DNA of 14,769 nucleotides from an uncultured bacterium (GTDB lineage Bacteria; Cloacimonadota; Cloacimonadia; Cloacimonadales; Cloacimonadaceae), in assembly GCA_937924555.1 (NCBI GenBank), contig CALDSN010000204.1:1-14769 (forward strand), given 5' to 3'. Positions 1 to 7,375 of this stretch are shown piece by piece; the stretch's first letter is position 1, and each line of letters starts with the position of its first letter. The notes under the pieces are model-generated. The model ran no database searches, had not been told where the DNA came from, and saw only the letters and a list, made by a program, of their open reading frames with translations. The position numbers were made by a program, and so were the translations under genes.

Positions 1-759
1 ATATCCCATTATATGCATCAGCACATTTTGATGCTTGCTTGGAGTGGCAGGTTTTGCTATAGCCGTCATCAGTTCTATATAGTATTGTTGCATCACGCTT
101 TTTAACTCTGTTTTACTTACGCTTGCCACAAGCTTACCCATGCTGCGGTAATGCACCACGCTATGGGCCATGATAAGTAGCTTGTGGGCGGTATGAAAGC
201 TCACCAAACTCCCCACAGTAGGATTGTTCTTCTGCAAGCTGTTCCATCTGTGCTGCACAAATATCCGCTCTATGAAGTTCTCCCGCAGCACGGGATCGTG
301 CAATCTGCCTTCTTCCTCACAGGGTAACAGAGGATTAGCTTGCATGAATACCTTTGCAAACATCCCCACCCCCTTTTTTACGGCAGCCCCACCCTGAGCC
401 GGATATACTTTTACCCTCTCCATACCGCTGGAGGGAGATTTACTTTTAAACACATATCCGCATAACTCTTTATCAGCCAGTTCCGCAACTCTTCGCTTGG
501 AATAAGCTTGCATCCTTTCGGTGTGATCAATCCCCGTTTTCTGTGTTAAGAGTCTGGGGTTGTCGATATCACCAACCAAGCGCATCGCTTCCCGGGGAAC
601 CGGCAAACCGCACTCCAGCTCAGGACAAACGGGAATATAATCCACCCACTCACCAAGAGTTTCAACCAGCCAGTTATCGTATTTATGTCCCCCGTCATAA
701 CGCACATTATTGCCCAATAGACACGAAGATATCCCCAGTTTTAGCTTAGTTTGCTCCAT
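1..759 (-). CDS. DUF523-DUF1722 (YbgA-like) protein, C-terminus cut by window edge
   Basis: The reading frame starts at the ATG at 759-757 and stays open for 253 codons to base 1, so the C-terminus is missing; full fusions of this type are usually a little over 300 residues. Residues 9-26 (GISSCLLG, then VRYDGGHK) and CPE at 45-47 mark DUF523, the family that includes the thiouracil desulfidase TudS, whose three conserved cysteines hold a [4Fe-4S] cluster. Two are present (Cys13, Cys45). The third, in the usual SPSCG motif, is Ser111 (SPSSG, codon at 427-429). The segment around residues 189-205 (FHTAHKLLIMAHS) starts the DUF1722 domain. An AAAGGA ribosome site lies about 8 bases before the start, and the gene begins 11 bp after lplA, so it is the fourth gene of that operon. 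The family assignment is firm; a desulfidase role is inference, and the missing cysteine makes it uncertain. Confidence 0.88.
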   Translation of the reverse strand, partial: MEQTKLKLGISSCLLGNNVRYDGGHKYDNWLVETLGEWVDYIPVCPELECGLPVPREAMRLVGDIDNPRLLTQKTGIDHTERMQAYSKRRVAELADKELCGYVFKSKSPSSGMERVKVYPAQGGAAVKKGVGMFAKVFMQANPLLPCEEEGRLHDPVLRENFIERIFVQHRWNSLQKNNPTVGSLVSFHTAHKLLIMAHSVVHYRSMGKLVASVSKTELKSVMQQYYIELMTAIAKPATPSKHQNVLMHIMGY

Positions 760-770
760 AACGCAATCCT

Positions 771-1751
771 TTAGAACATAGCCTGCAACAGCTCTTCCAA
801 TTCCACCGCTCCAAAGAAGCTTTGGTAACCCATACGGGTGAATACTTCCGCCACTGCATCCCGTTGATGGTTGATACCCATTAAGCCATGCTCCAATTCT
901 GCTGTATCTCTGGAACTGAAATAATCCCCAAAGATTCTCACTTCTTGGATTATTCCCTTTTCCACCTGCAGATATAGCTCAATGATGCCCGCTTTACAGC
1001 GCAATTCGTGCGAGAGGTTATATTTGGGTGATTTGCCATAGTTCCATTCCCAAGTGGCATATTTACTGTCCACAAGCTCCTGGATGCTTGCCAATTCTGC
1101 GGGTGAAAAAGTATAATCCTTAATCTCCGGATACATGCTATGCACCTTTGCCTTAACCAGAGAGATAAAGGTTTCCAATTCCAAAGGAGCGCTAAGGTGC
1201 TCGGACACATTGGTTACCCTGGCACGCACCGATTTAACCGCTTTGTCGCTGAATTTATGCGGTTTAACCTTTAGTGCTGCACTTAAGTCTCCCATTTTAC
1301 TACTGAACAAGATGGTGCCATGTTGCAAGGTTTTACCAAAGATATAGGTCTTGGCATTCCCTGAGAACTTCCTGCCCTCTATGGTAAGGTCGTTTCTCCC
1401 TTCCAGGATAGCTTGCACTCCAAGGTCATTCAGTACAGCCAATACCGGTAAAGTATATTTGGCAAAACTGCGGGACTCATCCTCAGCCTCTTTCATAAGG
1501 AACGAAAAGTTCAGGTTACCCGGGTCATGAAACACCGAACCGCCTCCCGTAAGCCTTCTCACCACAGGGATGTGGTTTTCTTCCACCCACTCTCTGTTTA
1601 TCTCTGCCAATGTGTTCTGGTGCCTGCCAACGATGATGCTTGGCTCGTTAATATACAGCAGGAACACATCCTCCGGAATGTTCCGCAGGATGTATTCCTC
1701 TGTGGCTATATTAAATGGTGCATAGCGCGAATTACTGATTATGGACAGCAT
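771..1751 (-). CDS. lplA: Lipoate-protein ligase A
   Basis: This 326-residue cytoplasmic enzyme should activate free lipoate with ATP and attach it to the lysine of lipoyl domains (2-oxoacid dehydrogenase E2 subunits, glycine cleavage H protein). The hallmark motif RRLTGGGSVFHD followed by PGN sits at residues 65-79. The conserved catalytic-type lysine is Lys128, in KFSGNA. Length and the C-terminal region (about 250-326) fit a two-domain bacterial LplA with the accessory domain fused. The start ATG overlaps the stop of the upstream peptidase gene by one base (TGATG), which implies translational coupling. A lipoamide dehydrogenase gene lies on the other strand at 11586-12986, consistent with an organism that uses and scavenges lipoate. 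A homologous octanoyl transferase is the main alternative, but the LplA-type length and second domain make this less likely. Confidence 0.93.
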   Translation of the reverse strand: MLSIISNSRYAPFNIATEEYILRNIPEDVFLLYINEPSIIVGRHQNTLAEINREWVEENHIPVVRRLTGGGSVFHDPGNLNFSFLMKEAEDESRSFAKYTLPVLAVLNDLGVQAILEGRNDLTIEGRKFSGNAKTYIFGKTLQHGTILFSSKMGDLSAALKVKPHKFSDKAVKSVRARVTNVSEHLSAPLELETFISLVKAKVHSMYPEIKDYTFSPAELASIQELVDSKYATWEWNYGKSPKYNLSHELRCKAGIIELYLQVEKGIIQEVRIFGDYFSSRDTAELEHGLMGINHQRDAVAEVFTRMGYQSFFGAVELEELLQAMF

Positions 1752-3475
1752 CAGGCTTTCTCTATCTCCTCAAGTTCTTGTTTAACAAACTCCACCAGTT
1801 CGGTTAAGCGTGCTTCGCTGAAATCCAAATCTATCCCTGCGGTACGGTAAATCTCCCTCACAGGTTTGCTGTATCCCAATTCCAGGAATGCCTGATACTG
1901 TTGCAATGCTTTTGCCTTATCTTTACGGTAGTTCATATAGATGGATAGTGCTCCAAGCTGTGCCATGCCATACTCGATGTAATAGAATGGAACCTCAAAG
2001 ATGTGCAGTTGCATCGTCCAGCCTATCTTACGGAAATCTTCCAGACCGCTCCAATCCACAATCCCACCAAAGCGTTTATGCAGAGAGAGGTATTCTTGAT
2101 ACCTTTCTTCAGCAGTATGTTCCGGATGCAGATACACCCAGTGTTGCAGCGCATCAACTATCATACACCAAGGCAAAAAGGTCAAGGTTCCCATAAGCTG
2201 ATCCCGCTTAGCCTTTCTCAAGTCTTCGGGGCTTTGATAATACTCATCCCAATAATCCATGGTTAAGAGCTCCATCGTCATAGAAGCAAGCTCTGCAACT
2301 TCAGATGGAGTATCCAGATACTGGGAAAGTTCTATCTTGGACATGGCAGCACTATGCATCGCATGCCCTGCTTCGTGCAATAAGGTAACCACATCGTTAT
2401 GCTGCTTCACATGGTTCATAAAGATGAAAGAACTCGCCAAGTTATGGATACTGGTGTTGTAACCTCCCGGTGCTTTGCCTTTTCTGTTCTCCAGATCAAG
2501 CAAGCCGGTATTGTTCATCATCTCCAATTGCTTGGCATAATCCGGGCTTACCTTGTTTAAGACTCGCAGACTTTTATGAATGAATTCATCGGTTGTTTCG
2601 AAGGGCTTCAAGTTTCTTCCATCCAAATCCACTACTGTGTCCCAGGGACGCAAGGCACTTAGCTGCAAAGCTTCTTTGCGTGCAGCTTCCTGTTTTCTCA
2701 CGAATGGCATCACCACTTTTTCCACAGCGTCATGAAAGTGATGGATTTCTTCCGGAGTGTAGGAGAATCTCCCCATCTCGAAGTGTTTATAATCACGGTA
2801 GTTGTCATATCCTGCGTTCTCAGCTAACTGATTGCGCACCGCTATCAGTTTGTTGTATAGTTCATTTAGCTCATCTTGATGCTTGGCAAACAAGCCCATC
2901 CGCAAACGCCATGCTTCTTCACGTTTTGCCCTATCAGGATTTTTCATATAAACAGAAAGCTGTGCCGGCGTGCGCTCTTCACCTTCGAACAACACACTCA
3001 TTTTGCTAACAATACTTCCGTATTTGGTTGCCAGCTCAGATTCCTCTATCTGCAAGGGGATATTCTCCAGGCGGAAAAGCTCGATATCCTTGGCTATTAT
3101 CTGGTTCAAAAGGGAATATACAGAAGGGTCCAGCTTTTCTCTCGCCGGACTGTGATAATATAGTTCTTTTATCTTGAATTGATAAGCCTCTGTGGGAGCA
3201 TAGGTGTTACCAAAGAAATCGTTGTATGCATCAGCCTTCTCCTGGTTATCGGCTTCCAAAGTCATCCGTACATAACGCCAGGATAATTCATCGTTAAGAG
3301 CTTTCAACAGCTCCGAATACTTCAGCAACAACTCCTCCAGAGCTTGGGGAGTGGAGGTGTCATGAGTACACAAAGCCTCCAGATAATCCTTCACTGCTTC
3401 CCATGAACTCACATCGAAGTCCTTGGTTAAGTAGCGGTAGGGTAACTTGTCTAACTTTTCATCGGTTAAAAACAT
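1751..3475 (-). CDS. pepF: M3-family zinc oligoendopeptidase (PepF-like)
   Basis: This is a cytoplasmic zinc peptidase that should cut short peptides. The active-site motif HEAGH is at residues 367-371, and a downstream Glu395 in EVAELASM is the expected third zinc ligand. At 574 residues it has normal length for the M3B (oligoendopeptidase F) group, and no signal peptide is visible. I chose the ATG at 3475 because AAAGGA lies about 8 bases before it and it sits 2 bases after the preceding stop. An in-frame ATG at 3493 would add six residues (MQRKID), overlap the upstream gene by 16 bases and has a weaker ribosome site. It is the second gene of the operon with the GerW-like gene upstream and lplA downstream. 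The family is secure; substrate and exact subfamily are not known from sequence. Confidence 0.9.
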   Translation of the reverse strand: MFLTDEKLDKLPYRYLTKDFDVSSWEAVKDYLEALCTHDTSTPQALEELLLKYSELLKALNDELSWRYVRMTLEADNQEKADAYNDFFGNTYAPTEAYQFKIKELYYHSPAREKLDPSVYSLLNQIIAKDIELFRLENIPLQIEESELATKYGSIVSKMSVLFEGEERTPAQLSVYMKNPDRAKREEAWRLRMGLFAKHQDELNELYNKLIAVRNQLAENAGYDNYRDYKHFEMGRFSYTPEEIHHFHDAVEKVVMPFVRKQEAARKEALQLSALRPWDTVVDLDGRNLKPFETTDEFIHKSLRVLNKVSPDYAKQLEMMNNTGLLDLENRKGKAPGGYNTSIHNLASSFIFMNHVKQHNDVVTLLHEAGHAMHSAAMSKIELSQYLDTPSEVAELASMTMELLTMDYWDEYYQSPEDLRKAKRDQLMGTLTFLPWCMIVDALQHWVYLHPEHTAEERYQEYLSLHKRFGGIVDWSGLEDFRKIGWTMQLHIFEVPFYYIEYGMAQLGALSIYMNYRKDKAKALQQYQAFLELGYSKPVREIYRTAGIDLDFSEARLTELVEFVKQELEEIEKA

Positions 3476-3477
3476 AT

Positions 3478-3906
3478 CTATTTTCCTTTGCATTTAATCT
3501 TCTTAAGCCTAAGCGTAAAGAGGAACACCAGCCCCACAATCGCGATGATATCTTTTATCGAGATAACCGGATGAAACTTTATCTGTTCGCCTTTGATGCT
3601 GTATATGCCGATGGGATTGGTGTGCATTCCGCCACCACCTCCGCCACCCACATTGGCAGCTTTGTCGGCAGAAGCTTCCTCACTCGCTTCCTGTGGAGTT
3701 TCTTCTACAGGCTCACCCTCAACCGCCTCTTTTTTCTTGGCTTTCGTGCCCGAGCTTCCCAAGCCTCCACCAAATCCAAAGGCAGTTTTGGCTACGGGAA
3801 TTATATATAAATCATTAACTTTGGAAGGTTGCCCGAAGGACATCTCCACTCCCACGGCTTTGCCTATAAGGGCTCTAATCTGTGCGAATATTTCCTTGAT
3901 ATCCAT
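3478..3906 (-). CDS. GerW/YtfJ-family small membrane protein
   Basis: This 142-residue protein matches the sporulation-protein YtfJ (GerW) family, which despite its name is widespread in non-sporulating bacteria. Visible family features are FGQP, then DLYIIPVAKTAFGFGGG (residues 24-48), an acidic linker rich in Glu and Ala (about 53-83), a seven-glycine run followed by the TNPIGIYSI strand, and one hydrophobic segment (about 119-132) next to a basic end, probably a membrane anchor. The start at 3906 is preceded by a strong AAAGGAG. A longer frame reaches back to 3948, but that would begin upstream of the predicted transcription start. It is the first gene of the minus-strand operon. Its biochemical role is not established; nothing else here suggests sporulation. 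Confidence 0.85.
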   Translation of the reverse strand: MDIKEIFAQIRALIGKAVGVEMSFGQPSKVNDLYIIPVAKTAFGFGGGLGSSGTKAKKKEAVEGEPVEETPQEASEEASADKAANVGGGGGGGMHTNPIGIYSIKGEQIKFHPVISIKDIIAIVGLVFLFTLRLKKIKCKGK

Positions 3907-3935
3907 GTTGAACTCCTTTATTGTTAATTTCCGCC

Positions 3936-3964
3936 ATTTTTCCCGCATGGCATAATCTTGTCAA
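3936..3964 (-). promoter_or_regulatory. Sigma-70-type promoter of the minus-strand operon
   Basis: Read on the minus strand, TTGACA (3964-3959) is followed after 17 bases by AAAAAT (3941-3936, four of six matches to TATAAT). Transcription would start near 3929, giving a leader of about 23 bases that holds the AAAGGAG ribosome site. The perfect -35 box is the main support; the -10 box is weak. Confidence 0.55.
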
Positions 3965-4114
3965 GATGTGATAAATCCCCAGAGCAAAGCATTTTCATCT
4001 GCAACTCCCCTTAGTTAATTATTGATTGATCAACGGCTGATATGGCGAAAAGTAGATGATTTCATTATGTTGAAGCTTGTTATGGTCTATCGTCCCAACG
4101 TGATGATTTCTTCC

Positions 4115-4257
4115 TTTGTACTCAGCCATAATCTGGGGAGCGCTAACCACCATTACCTGATCATTACCTGATCATTACGTACTTAGTATGCAATGATCAG
4201 GTAATGATTAAGTAATTCATCCCAGATATTAGCAATGACCTATGAGCAAAGTACAAA
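4115..4257. repeat. Long imperfect inverted repeat, about 143 bp
   Basis: The outer arms TTTGTAC (4115-4121) and GTACAAA (4251-4257) pair perfectly. Inside them, CTCA (4121-4124) can pair with TGAG (4243-4246), and TCTGGG (4132-4137) with CCCAGA (4221-4226). The centre is a 17-bp perfect stem, listed separately. The whole can fold as one branched or bulged hairpin. It could be a small non-autonomous (MITE-like) element, a structured transcript or a protein-binding site; no transposase or target duplication was identified. Confidence 0.5.
4151..4208. repeat. Perfect 17-bp stem with tandem 11-base repeat
   Basis: Bases 4160-4176 are the exact reverse complement of 4192-4208, enclosing a 15-base loop. 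The loop itself pairs again (CGTAC with GTATG, 4178-4182 and 4186-4190, one G-T pair), leaving only a TTA tip. The 11-base unit CATTACCTGAT occurs at 4151-4161 and 4162-4172, followed by a partial third copy (CATTAC, 4173-4178), so the right arm can pair in two registers. There is no T-run after it, so it is not a standard terminator. Confidence 0.8.
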
Positions 4258-4342
4258 AAAGTACCGTGCCTTAGTCTGAGGAGTGAACCTGAGGGTGTTA
4301 TTGTTGACGGGGTGAAACAGTGCGGATATAATTGTTCGGCGC

Positions 4343-4430
4343 AAACAGTGGAAAAATGTCCACTAACCCCCAGCTATGTAGGAAATCTCAAACTCGCTCC
4401 CAGCTTGCATTAACGCAATTTTCACTGTTT
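4343..4430. repeat. Spaced 13-bp inverted repeat
   Basis: AAACAGTG (4343-4350) plus AAAA after one bulged G mirrors TTTTCACTGTTT (4419-4430), with about 62 bases between the arms. The left arm also overlaps a small local hairpin (AGTGGA 4347-4352 with TCCACT 4359-4364). It ends about 60 bases before the promoter of the next gene, so a binding site pair is possible but unproven. Confidence 0.4.
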
Positions 4431-4491
4431 ATGTCTAAGGTATCGCAAAAAATATGGACAGCTTTTACTGATGTAAAGACTAATAAATACC

Positions 4492-4541
4492 TTGACTTGG
4501 GAGAATGTGTGGATATTATGTCCTATGTTATGCCAGCTTAG
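4492..4541 (+). promoter_or_regulatory. Promoter and conserved initial leader of the first secreted-protein gene
   Basis: TTGACT (4492-4497), a 16-base spacer and TATTAT (4514-4519) give a good sigma-70-type promoter with a start near 4526. The bases directly after it, GTCCTATGT (4520-4528) and CAGCTTAG (4534-4541), recur at the same distances downstream of the promoter of the second secreted-protein gene (7300-7308 and 7314-7321). The leader to the ATG is about 75 bases. Confidence 0.65.
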
Positions 4542-4601
4542 AGATTCTCGGCTGTCGCAAATATGTGTTAAAGCAGTTATATATGTGTTTATGGAGGAAT
4601 T

Positions 4602-6824
4602 ATGAAACACAAGTTTATCATGGTTTTCATTGCTGTACTCGTTCTCTCAAGCTCATTTCTATTCGGAGCAGCGGGAGATTACCGTACAAAAGCAACAGGT
4701 AACTGGAATGCGCTATCCACGTGGGAAAGGCATGATGGGACAAACTGGGCTGAGCCTACAGCTCTCCAGGGAACACCCACCAATTCCAGCGGTACAATCA
4801 CTATTCAAAGTCCACATACGGTCACCGTTACCGCTAATGTAGCCGCTGATCAAATAACCGTGGATTCCGGCGGTCAGATAACCATAAACTCAGGTATCAC
4901 TTTCACCGTGGCAAATGGACCTACAGCAGTAGATATGTCCGTTACTGGGACAGTGAAGAGTGCTGGCACTATCACTACTACAGGTGCCCTGACCTTCAAC
5001 AATGGCAGTAAGTACCAGCACAACTGGGCAGCCGCTCTTGTCGGTTCCATCCCCACTGCTACTTGGAGTGATGGCTCTACCTGTGAGATTATCAATATGA
5101 CAGGTACAGGGGCAACCACCAAATTAAAGGGCGCTAACCAGAGCTTTTATGATTTTGTTTGGAACACCACCGGGCAAAGCCAGGCGGTATATATCCCCGG
5201 TACTTCTTTTCGTCCTGTCCGACATGATTTTATCATGAAGAGCACCGGCTCTTCTCTACTTGAAGTATCCGGTGTAGAGGGTATTGATCCTGCCAATGCA
5301 AGACTGGAATTCACCAATTACAAGCATGAAGGTGGAACATTCCAAATTAAGCGTACCGGTATGAATGTCCCCTATGCCATGAATGTGGCGGGTGACTTCA
5401 CTATGTCCGGCGGTACCCTGCAAGGTATTGCAACCGGCACAAACTCCACTTTAAACTTCACCAAGAGCGGAACGCAAACCTTCTCTAAGACAGGTGGCAC
5501 CATTTCCGGCGGAATCAACTATGTGGTTAAGACAGGCTCAACCCTTGATGTTGGTACAAGTGTCCTCACCAGTTCAGGTACCTTTACTCTTCAATCCGGT
5601 GCCGGTTTGATAACCAAAAACACTGCCGGTATCACCAGCAGTGGCGCAACCGGCAGCATTCAGGTGAGTGGAACCAGAACATACAATAGCGGTGCAAACT
5701 ACACCTTTAATGGAACTTCTGCCCAAGCTACAGGAAACGGTTTATCCACTGCCAACAACATTGTTATCAATAACTCTGCCGGTGTTACCTTTACCAATAG
5801 CATCACCGTGAACGGAACCCTTACCCAAACATCCGGTGCTGTGTCTGGAACTCAAGCAGTTGATGGTTATAGCTCTGTGGGTCTGAACTATGTCAGCTTC
5901 CCTGAAACCGGCAACAACATCAGCAATTTCAGCATGGGTATGACCACTAATGCCTTGCTACCTACCTATGTTGACCGTCAATGGAACATCAGCGGAACCT
6001 ACACAGGCGACAAAGTTGTTACTTTCTATTGGACCGATACTGATGACGGTGGCTTTGATTGGTCAACCAATCCTCCCGCTGTGTTCAAAGGTTTAACCAA
6101 GTATTCTGCCGATGCCATGGACTATTCCGGTGCCACCAATTGGGTTACGGTTACTGTTCCCAATTCATTGACCAAGGGTGAATATACCATAGGCAAGGAA
6201 AACGAGATCCTTCCCGTTGAACTCAGCTCATTTACTGCGGTTCTTAGCTCAGAAAACCTGGTGACAGTGAAGTGGATAACCCAATCCGAAACTGGTGTGG
6301 GCGGTTATTACGTCTATCGCGCAAATGACTCAAATTGGGCAAATGCCATGGCTATCTGCGATATGATAGACTCGGCTAACTCACCCATCCAACAAGTATA
6401 TCAATATACTGACACCAACCTTGTGGAAGATGGTACTTATTACTACTGGCTACAGGTTCAAGACCTCAATGGGATTACCATTAACCATGGTCCCACCTCT
6501 ATCTATTACAGCAGTGGTTCCGGACCCGAGACTCCTGAAGTGGTGCAGATTTATGGTATTAAGTCCATTCACCCCAATCCCATCACACCCTATTCCATGA
6601 TTGATTATAACCTTAGCAAGCAGGCCGATGTGAGCTTCAAGATATACAACTCACGCGGTCAGCTTATCAACAGCTTCAGTGATGGAAACAAGATTGTAGG
6701 AAACCACTCTATAGCTTGGGATGGAACAGATTTCTCCGGTAAGCCGTGCCCTAACGGTGTATATTTCATCAAGATGTCTGCCGGTAGAGACAGCGGTATC
6801 CGCAAGGTAATGATTGTAAGATAA
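4602..6824 (+). CDS. Secreted beta-helix-like surface protein with type IX-like C-terminal sorting tail
   Basis: This 740-residue protein begins with a signal peptide (MKHKFI, hydrophobic 7-21, likely cut after GAA at 22-24). Next comes a GNWNALSTW motif (about residue 34), typical of secreted FCB-group beta-helix proteins, and then a long Thr/Ser/Gly/Asn-rich region of alternating short strands (about 55-430), consistent with a right-handed beta-helix. From residue 537 (LPVELSSFTA) a fibronectin-III-like module precedes the last module, 653-740 (HPNPITPYS, then YNSRGQLI, NGVYFIKM and RKVMIVR), which matches the FlgD-fold 'type A' sorting domain. It should therefore be exported and anchored or released at the cell surface. 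GGAGG lies 5 bases before the start. The passenger function is unknown; I see no catalytic motif. It shares promoter, signal peptide start and C-terminus with the next gene. Confidence 0.85.
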   Translation: MKHKFIMVFIAVLVLSSSFLFGAAGDYRTKATGNWNALSTWERHDGTNWAEPTALQGTPTNSSGTITIQSPHTVTVTANVAADQITVDSGGQITINSGITFTVANGPTAVDMSVTGTVKSAGTITTTGALTFNNGSKYQHNWAAALVGSIPTATWSDGSTCEIINMTGTGATTKLKGANQSFYDFVWNTTGQSQAVYIPGTSFRPVRHDFIMKSTGSSLLEVSGVEGIDPANARLEFTNYKHEGGTFQIKRTGMNVPYAMNVAGDFTMSGGTLQGIATGTNSTLNFTKSGTQTFSKTGGTISGGINYVVKTGSTLDVGTSVLTSSGTFTLQSGAGLITKNTAGITSSGATGSIQVSGTRTYNSGANYTFNGTSAQATGNGLSTANNIVINNSAGVTFTNSITVNGTLTQTSGAVSGTQAVDGYSSVGLNYVSFPETGNNISNFSMGMTTNALLPTYVDRQWNISGTYTGDKVVTFYWTDTDDGGFDWSTNPPAVFKGLTKYSADAMDYSGATNWVTVTVPNSLTKGEYTIGKENEILPVELSSFTAVLSSENLVTVKWITQSETGVGGYYVYRANDSNWANAMAICDMIDSANSPIQQVYQYTDTNLVEDGTYYYWLQVQDLNGITINHGPTSIYYSSGSGPETPEVVQIYGIKSIHPNPITPYSMIDYNLSKQADVSFKIYNSRGQLINSFSDGNKIVGNHSIAWDGTDFSGKPCPNGVYFIKMSAGRDSGIRKVMIVR

Positions 6825-6850
6825 TAAGCAAAAACAATCCATACACACGA

Positions 6851-6880
6851 AACCCCGAACTTAATGGTTCGGGGTTTTTG
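6851..6880 (+). terminator. Rho-independent terminator
   Basis: AACCCCGAAC (6851-6860) pairs perfectly with GTTCGGGGTT (6867-6876) around a 6-base loop, and the T-run continues to 6879. It begins 26 bases after the stop of the first secreted-protein gene. Confidence 0.92.
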
Positions 6881-7271
6881 CATATAACGCATGTTTCTAT
6901 GCTCGAATATGGTGCATTCTAAGTGTGTAAGTTGTGGTCGAGAGCAGGACATAACACATCAACACTTGTGTCGCCAATAATTACTGAGGTATTTGACGAG
7001 ATATGTTTATGCGCTAACGGAGTGGATGATTTGCTACACTTATAGCACTAAGATGCTGCGGGGATATTCATGGCTATAGATACGCTTTTATTGAGTGTTT
7101 GGGGGCGCATTGGAAACTTGAGAACTGAGAGTTATAATTCGTATTGCAGACGATGATATTGACTGTAACATATTGATAGAAAGTTAGATGTGTCCATTGA
7201 GCTCCACAAATGAATGTTTGCCGAATATTAGGGAACAAAATGCTTAAGATTCGCGCACTTGATAATCCTGC
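6881..7271. other. Intergenic stretch, no gene or clear element seen
   Basis: These 391 bases lie between the terminator and the next promoter. Open frames on either strand lack ribosome sites and recognisable motifs; the longest, on the minus strand at 7074-7355, would use a TTG start and crosses the downstream promoter. No strong hairpin or repeat was found. Confidence 0.6.
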
Positions 7272-7321
7272 TTGACAAGTTGGGGTATCTGAATAGATTG
7301 TCCTATGTCTCTGCAGCTTAG
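7272..7321 (+). promoter_or_regulatory. Promoter and conserved initial leader of the second secreted-protein gene
   Basis: TTGACA (7272-7277), a 16-base spacer and TAGATT (7294-7299) form the promoter, with a start near 7306. GTCCTATGT and CAGCTTAG follow at exactly the same offsets as in the promoter at 4492. The end of the leader also matches: both genes carry ATGTGTTT just before a GGAGGAA ribosome site. Confidence 0.65.
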
Positions 7322-7375
7322 TAGCGTGCCAGAATGAGATGAGAATTAAGTTCAAATGTGTTTTAAGGAGGAACC

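Larger units (their letters stand above)
3965..4491. other. Divergent intergenic region without a supported gene
   Basis: Between the minus-strand operon promoter and the promoter of the next plus-strand gene there is no convincing coding sequence. Short open frames here lack ribosome sites and family motifs. What it holds is structure: a long imperfect inverted repeat (4115-4257) with an 11-base tandem repeat in its core, and a second, looser inverted repeat (4343-4430), both described separately. It may carry regulatory sites for either side. Confidence 0.6.

Noticed and set aside
42..60. TGGCAGGTTTTGC as a sigma-54 promoter
   Set aside because: The spacing between the two elements is too short and it lies inside the DUF523-DUF1722 coding region.
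3907..3948. Longer start for the GerW-like gene at 3948
   Set aside because: It lies upstream of the predicted transcription start, while the ATG at 3906 has AAAGGAG in ideal position.
4151..4178. Tandem 11-base units as a possible CRISPR or iteron array
   Set aside because: There are only two full copies and a partial one, with no spacers, no cas or replication gene nearby.
4332..4541. 69-residue plus-strand open frame before the first secreted-protein gene
   Set aside because: It spans the promoter at 4492-4519, has no ribosome site and shows no family motif.
6659..6952. 97-residue minus-strand open frame
   Set aside because: It runs antisense through the terminator hairpin and the end of a well-supported gene.
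7074..7355. 93-residue minus-strand open frame upstream of the LamG gene
   Set aside because: It needs a TTG start with no Shine-Dalgarno, crosses the predicted promoter, and has no recognisable domain.
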